From Pleurodeles waltl (lineage: Eukaryota > Chordata > Amphibia > Caudata > Salamandridae), in NCBI RefSeq assembly GCF_031143425.1, contig NC_090446.1, forward strand, positions 654,493,717 to 654,557,716: 64,000 nt of DNA. Direction: 5' to 3'. This document shows, in pieces, positions 36,221 to 48,079 of this stretch. The position numbers and the translations under genes are program-made. The notes below the pieces were generated by a model. The model saw only the letters and a list, made by a program, of their open reading frames with translations, had not been told where the DNA came from and searched no databases. How positions within the stretch are numbered: the first letter of the stretch is position 1; each line of letters opens with the position of its first letter.

Positions 36221-36274
36221 TTGGTAATTTTTTATCACACTCAGAGCAATATGCAATCTCAAAGTTCCATCATT

Positions 36275-36965
36275 TCACCTCTGTTGTTTTATCACAACGA
36301 GGTCCAATGCCTGTGGAATGGGAGAACTGGACAGGGATGATTAAGACATACATAGAAGCACTAGATAGACAGGAATTTAGTGCAGCTAAGAAAAAGGCCT
36401 TACTTTTGAATATGCTCTGAAAGGAGAGTCAACACATATTCAAATACTTACCTGTAGCAGCTCAGTCAACTGGTCACCCTATACGAGAAGTGTATGTTGA
36501 AGCAAAGAAGTCTCTTCAGTTTAGATTTGCTAAAGAAGTCAATAAAGTTATGACCAGGTACAAGCTCTGTTCTCATCCTCAAATGAGAGTAAGTCAATTG
36601 ATGAGTTTGTTTCTAACCTTAGTGAACTCTCAGTAAAGTGCAAATTTGGCACTATGATAAATTAACTAATTCATGACTGATTGACTGTTCATTGCAATAG
36701 TAAAAAGATGTGGAACAGTCAGAACTGTGTATGAAGGAGATGGAGGGAGAAGACACCAGTAGTAGGTTTTCAAAGTGGGTAAAGTAGAGGCTGAAGTGGG
36801 TGCGGTGTCAAGTCAGGTAATACAGGGAAAGCCAAGCAGCGTGCCTAGTCACACTATCTGTTTGGGAGCAGTTATCACACTGTTAACTACTGCAAGTGTA
36901 TAGAGATCAATAGGAACTGCAGAAAATGTGGTTGTAAGGGACACTTTGCTATAGTTTACAAGCAG
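36275..36965 (+). pseudogene. Ty3/gypsy gag remnant with decayed zinc knuckles
   Basis: A gag-like frame starts near 36310 (P-V-E-W-E-N-W-T-G-M-I-K-T-Y, then K-K-K-A-L-L-L-N-M-L) and hits a stop at 36418. It continues after frameshifts as I-D-E-F-V-S-N-L-S-E-L and C-K-F-G-T-M-I. At 36918-36959 a CCHC knuckle reads C-R-K-C-G-C-K-G-H-F-A-I-V-Y; the last Cys is Tyr. A preceding knuckle is also damaged. The multi-hairpin MITE ends only 55 bp upstream. Confidence 0.65.
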
Positions 36966-37084
36966 AAAAACAAGCCAACAGTATCCACTGCAGATGATGA
37001 GTGCATTGCAGACATACATGGTGACAGAATCCTTAGTGTGGGGAATGTGGAGGCAGAAAGAGGAAGGAGATGTAGACCAAAAGC

Positions 37085-38306
37085 GTAGAACTTTTGGTGG
37101 GCTCAGGCTCAATGAATATTATAATTCCTAAGGGGTTGTCTGCAAAACATTGGCCAGGCTCTGTTTTTTTACCAAGGGCATTAATCTCGGGGGTACCAAG
37201 GAGAAACCATCAATTTGATGGGATTTATGGAATCCACTGTGAAATTTGAAAGGTGGGAAATAAAAGGAAAGGTGTATGTAGTGGACAATGGTCCATCTAT
37301 TTTGGGTTGGATGCATCAGTATGACCTTAACATTGTCATTAAGCCTAGAGCACCTAATCAAATGATAGTGGTGGAGGACATTTCCTTATCTGACATCCTA
37401 AGTAAAGTTCAGGGTGTTTTTAATGAAGGTCTAGGTCATTAGAAGGGTTACACACATAAAATTGTGTTTAGATCTGATGCAATGTCTATTCAACCTAAGT
37501 TGAGAAGAATTCCCTTGGTTGCTTGTTCTGCTGTGAAAGAAATGTTAGTTGAAATGTTGTCCAGTGGGTAATTGAACTGGTTCAGACTTCCAGCTGGACA
37601 TCTTCAGTGGTAATTACTGAAAAATTTAAAGGACGTTATAGATTTTGGGTTGTCTTAGGTCCCTCAACCAGAAAGTGGTGGTGAAAACGTACCCTTTGAT
37701 GAACATAAACAAGTTAATATTGACTTGGGTGTTGTGAGGTATTTTTCAGAACTGGACTTTAAGAATGCCTGCCACCAGATCAATTTACAGGAAGAGTTTA
37801 AATCACTGACAGCCTTCATCACCATGGACGGTACATTCCAAGTTACACGTATACCATTTGGTTTATTTTCTGCTGCCAGTGTGTTTCAATGAATTATGAA
37901 CAAATGTTTAAGGGTATTAATAACATCTTGTACTTTCAGGATGATATTTAAATTTTTGGTGACATGGCCCAGCAGCATAATATGGTCCTCAGACAAGCTT
38001 CGCTTAGAATGAGAGATGTGGGTCTTTCCCTTGAATGGAAAACACATTTTCAGTAGAACAAGCAAAATACTTGGGTGACAACATATCATCTAATAGATTC
38101 AAACCTGAAGGGAATTTACTGAATGCCATTAAATTGACACTTTCATCTACTAATAAGGAATGGTTGAGGTCTTGCCTTAGCCTCAACTACTATTATGCCA
38201 CGTTTGTGGAAAAGTGTTCACACAAGACAAAATGTTTGACATTACTGCTAAAGAAAACGTGTGGTCAGTGTGATGTGAGTCAAAACAGGACAGTGCTTTC
38301 ATGTTG
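37085..38306 (+). pseudogene. Ty3/gypsy protease-RT, second copy
   Basis: This is parallel to 25195-26505 and clearly from the same family: both contain nearly identical stretches such as CCTAAGGGGTTGT and G-K-V-Y-V-V, then G-W-M-H-Q. The protease site reads G-S-G-S (37100-37111) where Asp is expected. RT signatures include F-X-E-L-D-F-K-N-A-C-H-Q-I, L-T-A-F-I-T-M-D-G-T-F-Q-V and the catalytic box F-Q-D-D at 37934-37945. Downstream come Y-L-G-D-N-I-S and L-L-N-A-I-K. It has several stops and frameshifts. RNase H and almost all of the integrase are missing between 38306 and the LTR. Confidence 0.8.
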
Positions 38307-38679
38307 ATGTCTGATGAGGATTTATGGCATTCAGCGCAAGAAACTGATAATATGTCAGTTATTGCCCGTGTAGGGAAGAGGAGAATGCAGAAGTTCCTGA
38401 GGGTCAAGTCAGGGTGTGGAACTGCCTAGATGCGTTAGGCATCGCCGGCTACCTGTTTTCTTGAATGATTATATTCATTAAAGTAACAAAAAGTTTGTTC
38501 AGATTTCATAGTGTTTGGAGACATGTGATTAATAGTTGTTTATCAGGTCAGCATTTTTCTTTAATGTGTTTGTATTTTTTATTTAAATGCTTCCACTTCT
38601 GATTTTGTGACTCTTTTAGCTTCATTCTATTGTTTATGGATTATCATTTTGTTCAGATATGTAAAAGAAGAGGATGATA
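38307..38679 (+). other. Gypsy 3' interior remnant and polypurine tract
   Basis: A short possible integrase tail lies around 38370-38465, ending V-W-N-C-L-D-A-L-G-I-A-G-Y-L-F-S-stop. AT-rich sequence follows. AAAAGAAGAGGATGA (38663-38677) immediately precedes the LTR and has the composition and place of a polypurine tract. An expected 2 kb or more of RNase H and integrase is gone. Confidence 0.4.
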
Positions 38680-38918
38680 TGTTATATGCCTGTACATGTC
38701 ATGTAAGCATCAGGATGCAGTAGTGTTCTTCTATATTCTAAGTTCTAGGTTTAGAGCTGGCATTCCAAAGATGTCAGTTGGAGGCTGACTGGCTGAGAGA
38801 TAGCTATGCTTAAGTGATAGGGAAAGCTTAAGCAATAAAACCCTTTTAACCCACTTCTGGTTACTGTAGCTTTGGTGCGAGGTGCCAGACTTCCATTATT
38901 TGCTAGGAGCACTAACCC
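38680..38918 (+). mobile_element. Gypsy 3' LTR of the second copy
   Basis: It starts TGTTATATGCCTGTACATGT right after the purine tract and carries GATGTCAGTTGGAGGCTGAC and GCTTAAGCAATAAAACC, the polyadenylation signal of this family. It aligns throughout with the reverse complement of 26520-26764. The 3' border is set by that alignment because the CA end has decayed. No 5' LTR is visible upstream of gag. Confidence 0.65.
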
Positions 38919-39555
38919 CCTCACTGAATCCTGCTTTACCTCACTCTCTAGAGTTGATTGTTGTATGGATTGCTCTCTCCCTACAGCTGCATTTTCCAAC
39001 GTCCAAGTTAATCTTAAATTAACAGCTTATGAATCAAAAATACTATCAGCACACATCCTTTCTGAATTTCTACTTTTGGTAACCATAGTCTAAATATGTG
39101 GATTTGTAAAATTATTATTTTCATTACTGTTTTGTTTCCCATACAACAGCATCCATGTCTACATCTTAATATCCTATTTTCGGTTGTCTCATAATGTCCA
39201 CAATGCTTAATTGTCCTGGGTACGTAAATTACTATTCTACACACAGTTTGTTTTCTATACCTACATTCTGGTATGTCAGTGCCTTGTGAGGTACAATGGC
39301 ATCCCGCAGACTTATGGGAAAAAATTGTTAAAATGGCATGAAGGGCATTTGAGCGTCTGTTTTTGTGTTAGGTAAGGATACATTTGTACTTGTGACCACA
39401 AATGTACAATGATGTTCTATGAGCTGTAAAGAAGAGTGTAGCATATGCTCCCAAATTGGAAGCTTATAGGGTATATGCACTTTACTTAGGATCAGAAGAA
39501 GTCCTGGAAAATGACTGAGATAGGGTAGTATTGAGCACTGCCAGTCGTGAGCAAT
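38919..39555. other. Unassigned stretch
   Basis: Nothing recognisable is present: AT-rich with short frames only. Confidence 0.4.
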
Positions 39556-40410
39556 TGAGGCGCATATTTATACTCTGTTTGCTCTGAAATAGCGTCTTTT
39601 TTTTTACACTATTTCAGTAAACTCCATATTTATATTTTGATGCCTGGCCCGTCTAGGGTCAAAATATTGGAGGTAGGGTCATTTTTTGCCTGCGGATAAC
39701 TATCTTTCGTCAATGAGATGCAAGGTAGGCGTTCCTGGGCAAAAAATGACTATAAGGCCCTTGCGCCCTATTTATCCTCCCGTACTAAACTTGCTTGGCC
39801 CCATTATTTAACACCTGTGTCAGGGCAGGCATTAGGGGACCTGTGGGCTAATTTCCATAGTGGAACACCATGGAATGAGTCCACAGGTGCTCTTCTTAGG
39901 CCCCAGGGACACCCACACCAGAGGGACAGCGGAGGATGGGGGATACCACCCCAAGTAAGTACAGGTAAGTGAAAGTAAGTATTTACCTTTTTTTATTTAA
40001 AATGCCATAGGGGGGGCAGATATGGGCCCCCATACATGGCACAGGGTGCAGTGGCCATGCCCAGGGGACCCTTGTCCCCTGTGCTGGCCATTGGGGTGGT
40101 GGGCATGACTCCTGCCTTTTCTAAGGCAGTTGTCATGTGGCATGGGAGGTTTAGCACCATTAAATGACACTACTCTGGTTAGAGTCTACTTTTTTACTCA
40201 ACCAGCCTAGCGTCACCCATCTCCCATACCACCACCCCCACCTGGATAATGTAAATTTTTCTGATGCTAGCCCACCTTTTGCGCTGGATTGCGCCATTCC
40301 ATTAATATACCGCCCAGCTGGCGTCTTGGAATGGCGCAAGCCGCGCTATACTTTTTGATGCAAACTTCGTTAGCGCAGGTTTGGGTCAAAAAGTATAAAT
40401 CAGGGCCTGA
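39556..40410. mobile_element. Decayed MITE of the 30380 family with TGA target duplication
   Basis: The body is 39559-40407. The start GGCGCATATTTATACTCTGT and the end (complement GGCCCTGATTTATACTTTTT) match the ends of 30380-31305, and TGA stands on both sides. The interior shares CATGCCCAGGGGAC, ATGAGATGCAAGGTAGGCGT and the ...TTAGCGCAG... terminal hairpin, now imperfect. It is older than the 30380 copy. Confidence 0.7.
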
Positions 40411-40466
40411 ATGTTAATGTTCATCATATGTATTGCTGACCAGCTGCAGTATAGTCTGAATGTAAT

Positions 40467-40990
40467 GTTATAACTATGAGTTGGCGAAAAATTCCCCTCC
40501 GCTGGTGGAATACGCAGAGTTTTGCCCACTCCGCACTCTCCTTGGAGTGCAAAGCCCAACAATGCTCAGCTAACCTCCACGTGGCAGAGTTTTTTTTTCT
40601 CACGCGTGGCTCACCAACATTAAGTAGGCAAGTTATAATTTGCATCCCCTAGCACGATTTGTGGGTGCTGGAATGCCTCCCGGCAAGATTTCCCAATGCA
40701 CGTTTTCGTGGCAGGTAATGACCATTTGCGTTGAGAAATCAGCTACTCAAGTAGAAAATCCACTCAAGCCCCAGAAATAAGCAGTGCCATCCAGCTCACA
40801 GCGTGGGCCCACTTGTGATTATTTTCAATGCAGAACAAGCTCCCAGTGCTAAAAATCAGCACATTCAGCACAACGTGCACAAATTCTGCCTGCTCACCGA
40901 ACTCTGCAGAATCTCACTGAGTTTTTATGTAACTCTGCAGAAATCCACTGAGTAAAACTCTGCGAGTTACGCCCAGGCCTAGTTATAACT
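40467..40990. mobile_element. Possible retroposon flanked by GTTATAACT repeats
   Basis: The 9-bp word GTTATAACT occurs at about 40467 and 40982 in the same orientation, and each is followed by a GAG or ATGAG. The 500 bp between contains several near-repeats of ACTCTGCAGA(A/T) and CACTGAGT but no coding frame. The word is itself almost palindromic, so the target-duplication reading is tentative. Confidence 0.3.
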
Positions 40991-41164
40991 GAGGTGATTT
41001 TGCAATTGTTAGTGAAGGTGCTTCATGTGAAATATGTGTAAGAAGGTGTAGTAATGTACAATATCCTCCACTGTGGATGGAAAGTTGCTTTAAAGAAGTA
41101 CGATATCAAGCATTAATTTGCAGTTTACTGAAATCCCCAAACCAAATTAATTGTTTTTTTTAAC

Positions 41165-42634
41165 CTGAGAACTGTTAGCAATATCGACTGGAGGAAACTG
41201 GTGTTACGTCATTTCTCCAGCCGCGAAGCATTGATTTCCTAGCTGTGATGCACGTGGAGCATCGATTTCAGCCGCGAAGCGGGTGGCGCATCGGTTATCA
41301 GCCGAATTGCAGATGGTGCATAGAAAATTTCCCCACAGGGTGTTCTGTGCATAGATTTCAGTCCTTGTTCTGCCAACTTCACCTTTCAAGGGCCCAGGGA
41401 CTGGATAGGGCACCACCTGGCAGGGCAGGAGTATCAGCAGAGAGTCCAGGTGCTGACAGAGGAAGCCTTTGCTTGCCCTGAGACTGCAAAACAGGAGACA
41501 GTTCAAGCCCTTGGAGATTCTTCTCAAGCAGGAAGGCACAACAAAGTCCAGTCTTTGTCCCCTTTCACAGGCAGAAGCAACAACTGCAGGACAGCCCAAC
41601 TAAGCACAGTCACAGCAGGGGCAGTGCTTCTCCTAGCTCTTCAACTCTTCTCCTTAGCAGAGGTTTCTCTTAGTCCCAGAAGTGATCTGAAGTGTGGGGT
41701 TTTGGGTCCAATACTTATACCCTTTTCTGCCTTTGAAGAAGGCAAACTTCAAAGGAAAGTCTCTGTTGTTTACAGGATCTTGCTTTACCCAGGCCTGGCC
41801 CCAGACACACACCAGGGGGTTGGAGACTGCATTGCGTGAGGGCAGACACAGGCTATTCAGGTATAAGTGACCACTCCTCCCTCCACTCTAGCTCATATGG
41901 CTCATCAGGATATTCAGGCAACACCCCAGCTCCCTTTGTGTCACTGTCTAGAGGAGAGAAAGAAGTATTTTTAAATTGTGAGTTCGGAGACCCCCAACTC
42001 CACATTTCTATCTGCTCACATAGGGAAACTGCAGTTTAATGATATTTAAAGGCAGCCTCCATATTAACCTAAGAGGGGTATTGGTTTTGCAATAGTTAAA
42101 AATGAATTTGGCAGTATTTCACTGTTAGAACATGTGAAACACATCAGTACATGTCCCACCTTTAGCATACACTGCACCGTGCCCATGGGGCTCTCTAGGG
42201 CCTACCTTAGGATTGCCTTCCATGTATAAAAAGGGAAGGTTTAGGCCTGGCAAGCGGGTACACTTGCCAACTCGAATTGGCAGTTTAAAACTGCACACAC
42301 GGACACTGCAGTGGCAGGTCTGAGCCATGTTTACAGGGCTACTAAGGTGGGTGGCACAACCAATGCTGCAGGCCCACTAGTAGTGATTTACAGGCCCTGG
42401 GCACCTCTAGTGCACTTTACTAGGGACTTACTAATAAATCAAACATGCCAATCATGGAAAAGCCAATTACACAAATGCTTTACATAGGAGCACTTGCACT
42501 TTAGCAATGGTTTGCCGTGGTAAAGTGCCCAGAGTACCAAAAACAGCAAAAACAGATTCCAGTACACAGTCAAAACATGGGCAGCAGAGGCAAAAAAGAC
42601 AGGGGAGACCACGCCAAAGATGCCATTTCTAACA
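41165..42634 (+). mobile_element. R1 repeat, copy b, with intact right end
   Basis: It matches copy a from the GCGTCG-type block (41205-41350) through the AACTGGATAGGG region and CACACCAGGGGGTTGGAGAC (about 41810). It then extends 500 bp beyond copy a to the terminus ATTTCTAACA at 42634. The left terminal third is absent. Non-coding. Confidence 0.65.
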
Positions 42635-42706
42635 GTCTTCATCTATTTAGCAGGTATATATGATGTTTTTTGAAGGAAGGGGATTGATGACATCTTAGTT
42701 GGGTAA

Positions 42707-43062
42707 AACTTAAAAACAGTAAACTTTGCACTTGTATAGCACAGTACTCACCTGTTAGGGTCTCAAGGTGCTGTACGCATACCGCTGTGGAACCCCTCCT
42801 GGCTTTTCCCTGTGAGGCACCCACTCCTGGACAGCCCTGGGGTGAAAACAGGAATCCAAGTGCTGTGAGGGCCGCTGTTGAGATTAAGCAAGCTATTGCC
42901 CAGAGTTAGACCCATGAATTAGATTAGACACTGAGGAAAGAATGATATGGTCCAAGGGACTTGAGCCCAAGACCTGCCGAGGTGGGAATTGAACCCTGGT
43001 CCGGGTCAGATCTCTGCATCAGGGTCTGCTGCTCTATCCATTGTGCCACACTTCTCCACTGT
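42707..43062 (-). mobile_element. tRNA-derived SINE with L2-like tail
   Basis: Read on the minus strand, box A TGGCACAATGG (43038-43048) is followed 42 bp later by box B GGTTCAATTCC (42985-42995), the spacing of a tRNA-type RNA polymerase III promoter. The tail GTACAGCACCTTGAGACCCT...GTGCTATACAAGTGCAAA (42779 down to 42729) resembles the L2-type 3' tail (GCGCTATATAAGTG) that lets a LINE copy the SINE. It ends in a short A/T-rich run. Anticodon-stem pairing is not kept, so this is not a tRNA gene. Confidence 0.75.
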
Positions 43063-45630
43063 GTGGCTAAGGTCAACAGTTTGCAGTACCCATGATCTGC
43101 AGAGCTGCCCTTTGTGCTGTGGATCTATGACTATTTTTGACTGCTATTGCTTTGCATTATCACGTCAATCTTTGTGCCTTTCGGAATTTCCACTGTTACT
43201 ATTTTACTAAGATTGAGATGTACTGTAATACTCATTATAGACGTGGTCCCAATTGATACCTTGTCAACCAAATTCCACTGTCCGTGCACAATGACATATT
43301 TATCATTGTGTAATGATATGGAGGTTGGGTGCAGAGAAGTCTGCTGGGGCAGTGTCATTCATTAATATGAATATGTTCAAATGTAGGGTTGTTCACAATC
43401 ATATATTAAACGTCCACCTAGTCCTCCTTGATACAGCTATGTGGTCCTCAACATCAATGTTCCAACTTTCTTAATGAAACTTAAAGGTAATCAAGGGACA
43501 AAGGAAAATAAGTGCTGTCTGATTCACTACCACCCGTAAACAGAACCACGCATCACAAGAGGCAGATGCTATTTTACAATACTTGGAATTATGAAATCCT
43601 TGTTTAAATGCACATCTCTAATTTCTTTATAATAGTCTACTAGTGACACATTCAGTGGATTATTATAAAGAAAAGAGGTCAGAACTAGACTAATATAAGT
43701 TATTACAATTGAGTTCTTCACAATGCCTGCTGCCAGAGCCTGCAGCCTAGGTGAAAGGCAGGCCAGGCAGGAGTACATTTGAAGTAGCTGTTTAAATCAA
43801 TGAAAACAGAACATTGCTTTTCTTTCTTCTGCTCTATTTTAATAGCTTACAATGATCACCAACGAGTATATGTTTATTTTTGGCACTCCTTAAATAGAGA
43901 AAATCTAGACTCATTCTGCATGTTGCTACACCTTCCAAGCTACTGCAGTTTTTTTTTTTAAACTGACTTGTATTGATATGTTTCTAATATCTGTTTCTAA
44001 CAAATATCTAACAGGCTTTTGAAGTGTTTCATTTTGCACTAGAGTTTTTTATATTCATTCTTCATGTGGTGGACCATGTTTTATTTGGGATAAAGTACCC
44101 CCCGGATTTACATAACGTTCGGCCTCGTTCCTCTGTATATTTATAGACTATCCTTATAACGTACGGCAGGGGTCTTTATGCCTGACTTATACCAGAGAGT
44201 AAGACCGACTGGAGATGGACTTATTCTTCAAATATGAAAGGAAAGGTTATTGCACCTTAAAGGAGTACTCAAGGATGTTGATGACACTGATTGGCCAGTC
44301 ATGTGAAGCAGGAGCCATGAGGTGAACTGGAACAGCTGGACCTGATAGCAAGTCAAGAAGACTGGACGTGCAAGAAATGGGACAGCATTACTTAATAAAA
44401 AACTGAAAGTGCGAAGCGCATCTCGGTATTAGTCTTCATGGATAAAAATCTTTATAATACACTGGTCTTAGAGCTTCAATTTTCTTTATGTTGAGTGAGG
44501 TGTAGGCAGAAGGCAAAAAGATAGCAAACACTTGAAAACCTCCACGACTTCTATTTGTGTGTCCCAGTTCACCTGCGTAAAGTGAGTGCAGTCAGGCATG
44601 CAATGAACAAAGAATCAAACCACAACATATACACAAATCATGATGAAATGGTTGGACCCACACACACTAAAATGGCACTTAGCAAAAAGAAAGCCATGCT
44701 CGATGATCAGTCCATGACTTCACAAACGTGCGGTGCACTTTCCTAAATACTTAGGGCTGGGAATAATGAATACGGCGCATCCAGTTCAATGTTCTAAGAT
44801 TTTTCCATGGCAAATATCTCAAGTTTGAATGTGAGGGGAGGGAAGGGGGAATATATCAAACAATATCCCACCCGTCTAAATTAACCTTAGCATTGATAGT
44901 TGACTTACAATCACAGAGCTCAAAATACAGCAGCCAATGGCCAGATTGAAGGGAGCATGCATCAACAACAATTACAGGGCAGATGTTTTTTATTTTAGAT
45001 ATATTTTATACAGTGATACATATTTTGTGATTTCTAAGAAGAATTTAACTGCCTGGGACAGCAGTAAACGGGTACTTTTCCCCATTCTTTCTTTTTAGAT
45101 GGTTGCCTAAAAGTATGCCTCTTGATCGATGTTAGGATACTGCCAACATCTTCGAGTCGCCCAGTAGAATTTTTTTTTCTTTTTTTCCTGCCAGCCATGT
45201 TAATAATGCGATACTGCAGTACTTTCTTGCAGCAGCAGGAGAAATAAAAATTACCAGGGTGGACCTGCATACCAAAAACCTACTACAACCAAGCTTCTTG
45301 CAGATTTTATGAGAGATAACGGTAGCCAACATGGATTCGATATATTTTTTTACACCATTCATAAATGTAGCAGCAGTCGTCTGGACTGCAATAGCCTTAA
45401 AAATTCGCAGGACGCGGCAGTAGCTGCGTTTTCCATATGCCGCATGATAATTAGGCAACAGCAAAACTCAATTTATTCTAGGATTTTGACACCTAGGCGT
45501 TTGAACAGGTTCTGTAGCTGGTAAGATCAAAGTAAGGTGTGAATGCAAGAAATGTAGAAAACGCAAGATGAGAGCAGGGAGAGGAGGTGTTAAACCAGAT
45601 TCATTCATACTTGTTGCTCTGTTTCTGTTG
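43063..45630. other. Unassigned stretch
   Basis: No gene was recognised. 44040-44430 holds a TATTTATA box, a GATTGGCCAG CCAAT-like site and AATAAA in an order resembling an LTR, without definable ends. Frames at 45132-45464 and 45468-45728 have no motifs. Confidence 0.4.
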
Positions 45631-45633
45631 TGT

Positions 45634-46745
45634 TGTAATTTGATAGTACAGGGAAGTGCCACTTTTGACATGGTCACCCCCCCACACTTTTTGCCTGGTT
45701 TCTGGTGCAATTTCAACCGAAAGTGCACTGTATCCCTGCTAAACAGGCCCCCAGTGCCAGATCACTTTCCCTAAAACTGCACAGTCGTTTCTCCAATTGG
45801 CAAACCTTTAGTTGTCATTGTAAGTCCCTTGTAAATAGTACCCCTGGTACCTTGGGCATGGGGTACTAAAAGAAGGCCCCTGAGGGCTACAGCACAGATT
45901 GTTACACCCTTAGGGACCCTCTCACCTAATTGTACACAGCACTGCCTTAACAGGCTGCATGTCTTGGTGAAGACCTAAAGTGAAAACATGACATGGCACA
46001 CAGCCTGTGTGCCCTGTCCCCTGCACACTGTATGCATTATATGTCACCCCTCTGGAAGGCCTTCCAACCCTAAAGGCAGGGTGCATTATATTAAATGTGA
46101 GGTTAAATCTGCATGAGCAGATATGCCCCTGCTATGTCTTTGTCGATTCTCAGACAAAGTAAGTGAACAGTGCAGCCATTTTAAGTACATGTGTTGGACA
46201 CTGTTCATTATGAGTATTTCAGCTACATAATGGCTTCAATGAAAATAGGGATGTTTGGTATCAAACATCTTCTATTAATAAACCCTCACTGTATCCAGTG
46301 ATGGATTTATTAATACATGCACTCAAAGGGCACATTAGAGGTGCCCCCTTGCAACCTACCAACAACTAGAGAGGGTTCTGACTGGTCAGAACCAGTGCAG
46401 TCACTTCAGACAGAGCTCTAGCCCCCTGACGTGAGAGCCAATGCTTTCAAGGGTTCAGAACAAAGGCCTGATCTGGGCAGAGGTGTGATCTCCTCTCCCT
46501 GGCAGGATGGACATTCCAGGGTGGGCAGCTCCAAAGGCCTTTCTGCCTTTGAAATGCAACCTATGCCCCTCCAAATGGTGACAGAGACCGACCCCCAGTT
46601 CCTGACCCCACGTTTGGTGGCAGGACTGGCAGGAACATTAGGTAAATTAGGAGGAGTGCCCACTTCATGCCAGTCCCACCCCTAGAGTGGATTAGCTGAA
46701 GTGGACACAACTTTTTAAATTCCTCCATCTAGCAAGGAAAGTTAA
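45634..46745 (-). mobile_element. Long repeat R2, related to R1 ends
   Basis: It begins near GTGCCACTTTTGACATGGTC followed by ACCCCCC, then TTTTTGCCTGG. The complement of the R1 right end shows the same order of features (ATGGCATCTTTGGCGTGGTC, then TCCCC, then TTTTTTGCC). It then carries GTAAGTCCCTTGTAAA and CCTTGGGCATGGGGTAC-type words. It abuts R1 copy c at about 46745. Non-coding; the strand is given relative to R1. Confidence 0.45.
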
Positions 46746-48079
46746 TGGGTTATTGGTTGAGGGGCTGGAGAGTGACCACTTCTCAAGCAACAACCAAAAT
46801 CTCTTTCAGGGTGAGACACAAAAAGTCACTAAATTAAACTGGGTTTAACTCTCTGGGAGCATGACACAAAGCAGAGGCTTATCATAGAGGTAATGTGTAA
46901 AGTATCTTTGAAACACCTAGGCAGTAATAAAGTGAAAACACAACACAAGAAAAATCAGACAACAATTTAGAAAGATAGAGTAAAATTCTTATAAATTATT
47001 TGACACCAAAACATCAACAATCAAATCACTGGAACCAGAGATATGTAATTTTAAAGATTTAGGTAAAAATAGTGCCTAGCAAGCACAAAGCTCCAACTGG
47101 GGTTATTAGGTCATGCTGGACCGGGAGAGAGTCACAAGTTCTCGCTGACCATGATGGAGCACAGGCTGGATACAGGGACCAGGTTAGGCCTGCTGAGAAT
47201 TGACCTTATGTCCTGGATGTGGGGCGTTGCGCAGCGGTGGTTCTGAGGAGCGATGTGGGGTGTTGCGTCATGGTGCGTCAGTTCTGATGAGGAGCTGTGA
47301 GGTCCATGTCGAGTTGTGCAATGCTTTATTGGTTCTGATAGGAGGCTGAGGGAGCTGTGATGTGAGATCCTGCGTCAAGTTGGGTTGCACTGCTTCAGTT
47401 TCAATGAGGAGCTGTGAGAGCTGTGTTGGATTGCATTGTGCTGCATTGGGTATGAAGGGGATCACAGCTGGGCTGGGAGAGAACCTTTATCTCTACTTCA
47501 AAGGGTCCAGGATCTGGAATGCGCCACTTGAGGCTTAGGACTCACATTCGTCAGAGTCCAGGTGCAAGGTTCAAGGGTGTTGGAGCCCTTGGATTCACTC
47601 AAGGTGGTCCTGGGTTCACGGTGCTGGTATAGTCCTTCTTCCTCAAGCAGCATGGCAGTAGAGCAGTCCTTCTTGCAGGCAATCTTACACAGGTTTGGAA
47701 GTGATCTGAAGACTTGGTCTGACAGTCCAATATTTATACCCGGTACTCACGCTGAAGTGAAAGAAGCTTCTGGAGTTTCCCACTACAGATTAGTCTGCAA
47801 CCTCCTGCCTCCCTGCTCTGCTCTCAGTCTTTCTCGGGTAACAAAAAGCTAGTGTGAAGTGCTTACTGAGTGCGCTGGGCCAGTCCTTTGAAGTGCTATT
47901 GTGGTAGCTGACAGCTCGGCCCACCTCATTAAGCAAAGATGGCTCATCCTGTCAGTACCCAAACCCTCTATTGTGATACTTCCTGTGAAGAATACACCAA
48001 TGCCATTGTCAATTACACCTAGTCATGTGACCAAGGAACAGGTTGCAGGCACTAAATGGCTAGGACAAGAAGATGCAAA
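46745..48079 (+). mobile_element. R1 repeat, copy c, left part
   Basis: GGTTATTGGTTGAGGGGCTG and ATGTAATTTTAAAGATTTAG correspond to copy d (53240 onward) in order. The variable block at 47220-47450 consists of GTTGCGTC/GAGGAGCTGTGAG-type units. It is interrupted at 48079 by a MITE and resumes at 48618. Confidence 0.6.

Noticed and set aside
42985..43048. Functional tRNA gene
   Set aside because: Box A and B are present but the cloverleaf pairing is lost and the body continues into a SINE tail.
44040..44430. LTR with CCAAT, TATA and AATAAA
   Set aside because: No TG...CA ends, no second copy in the window and no primer-binding site, so it was mentioned only in the gap entry.
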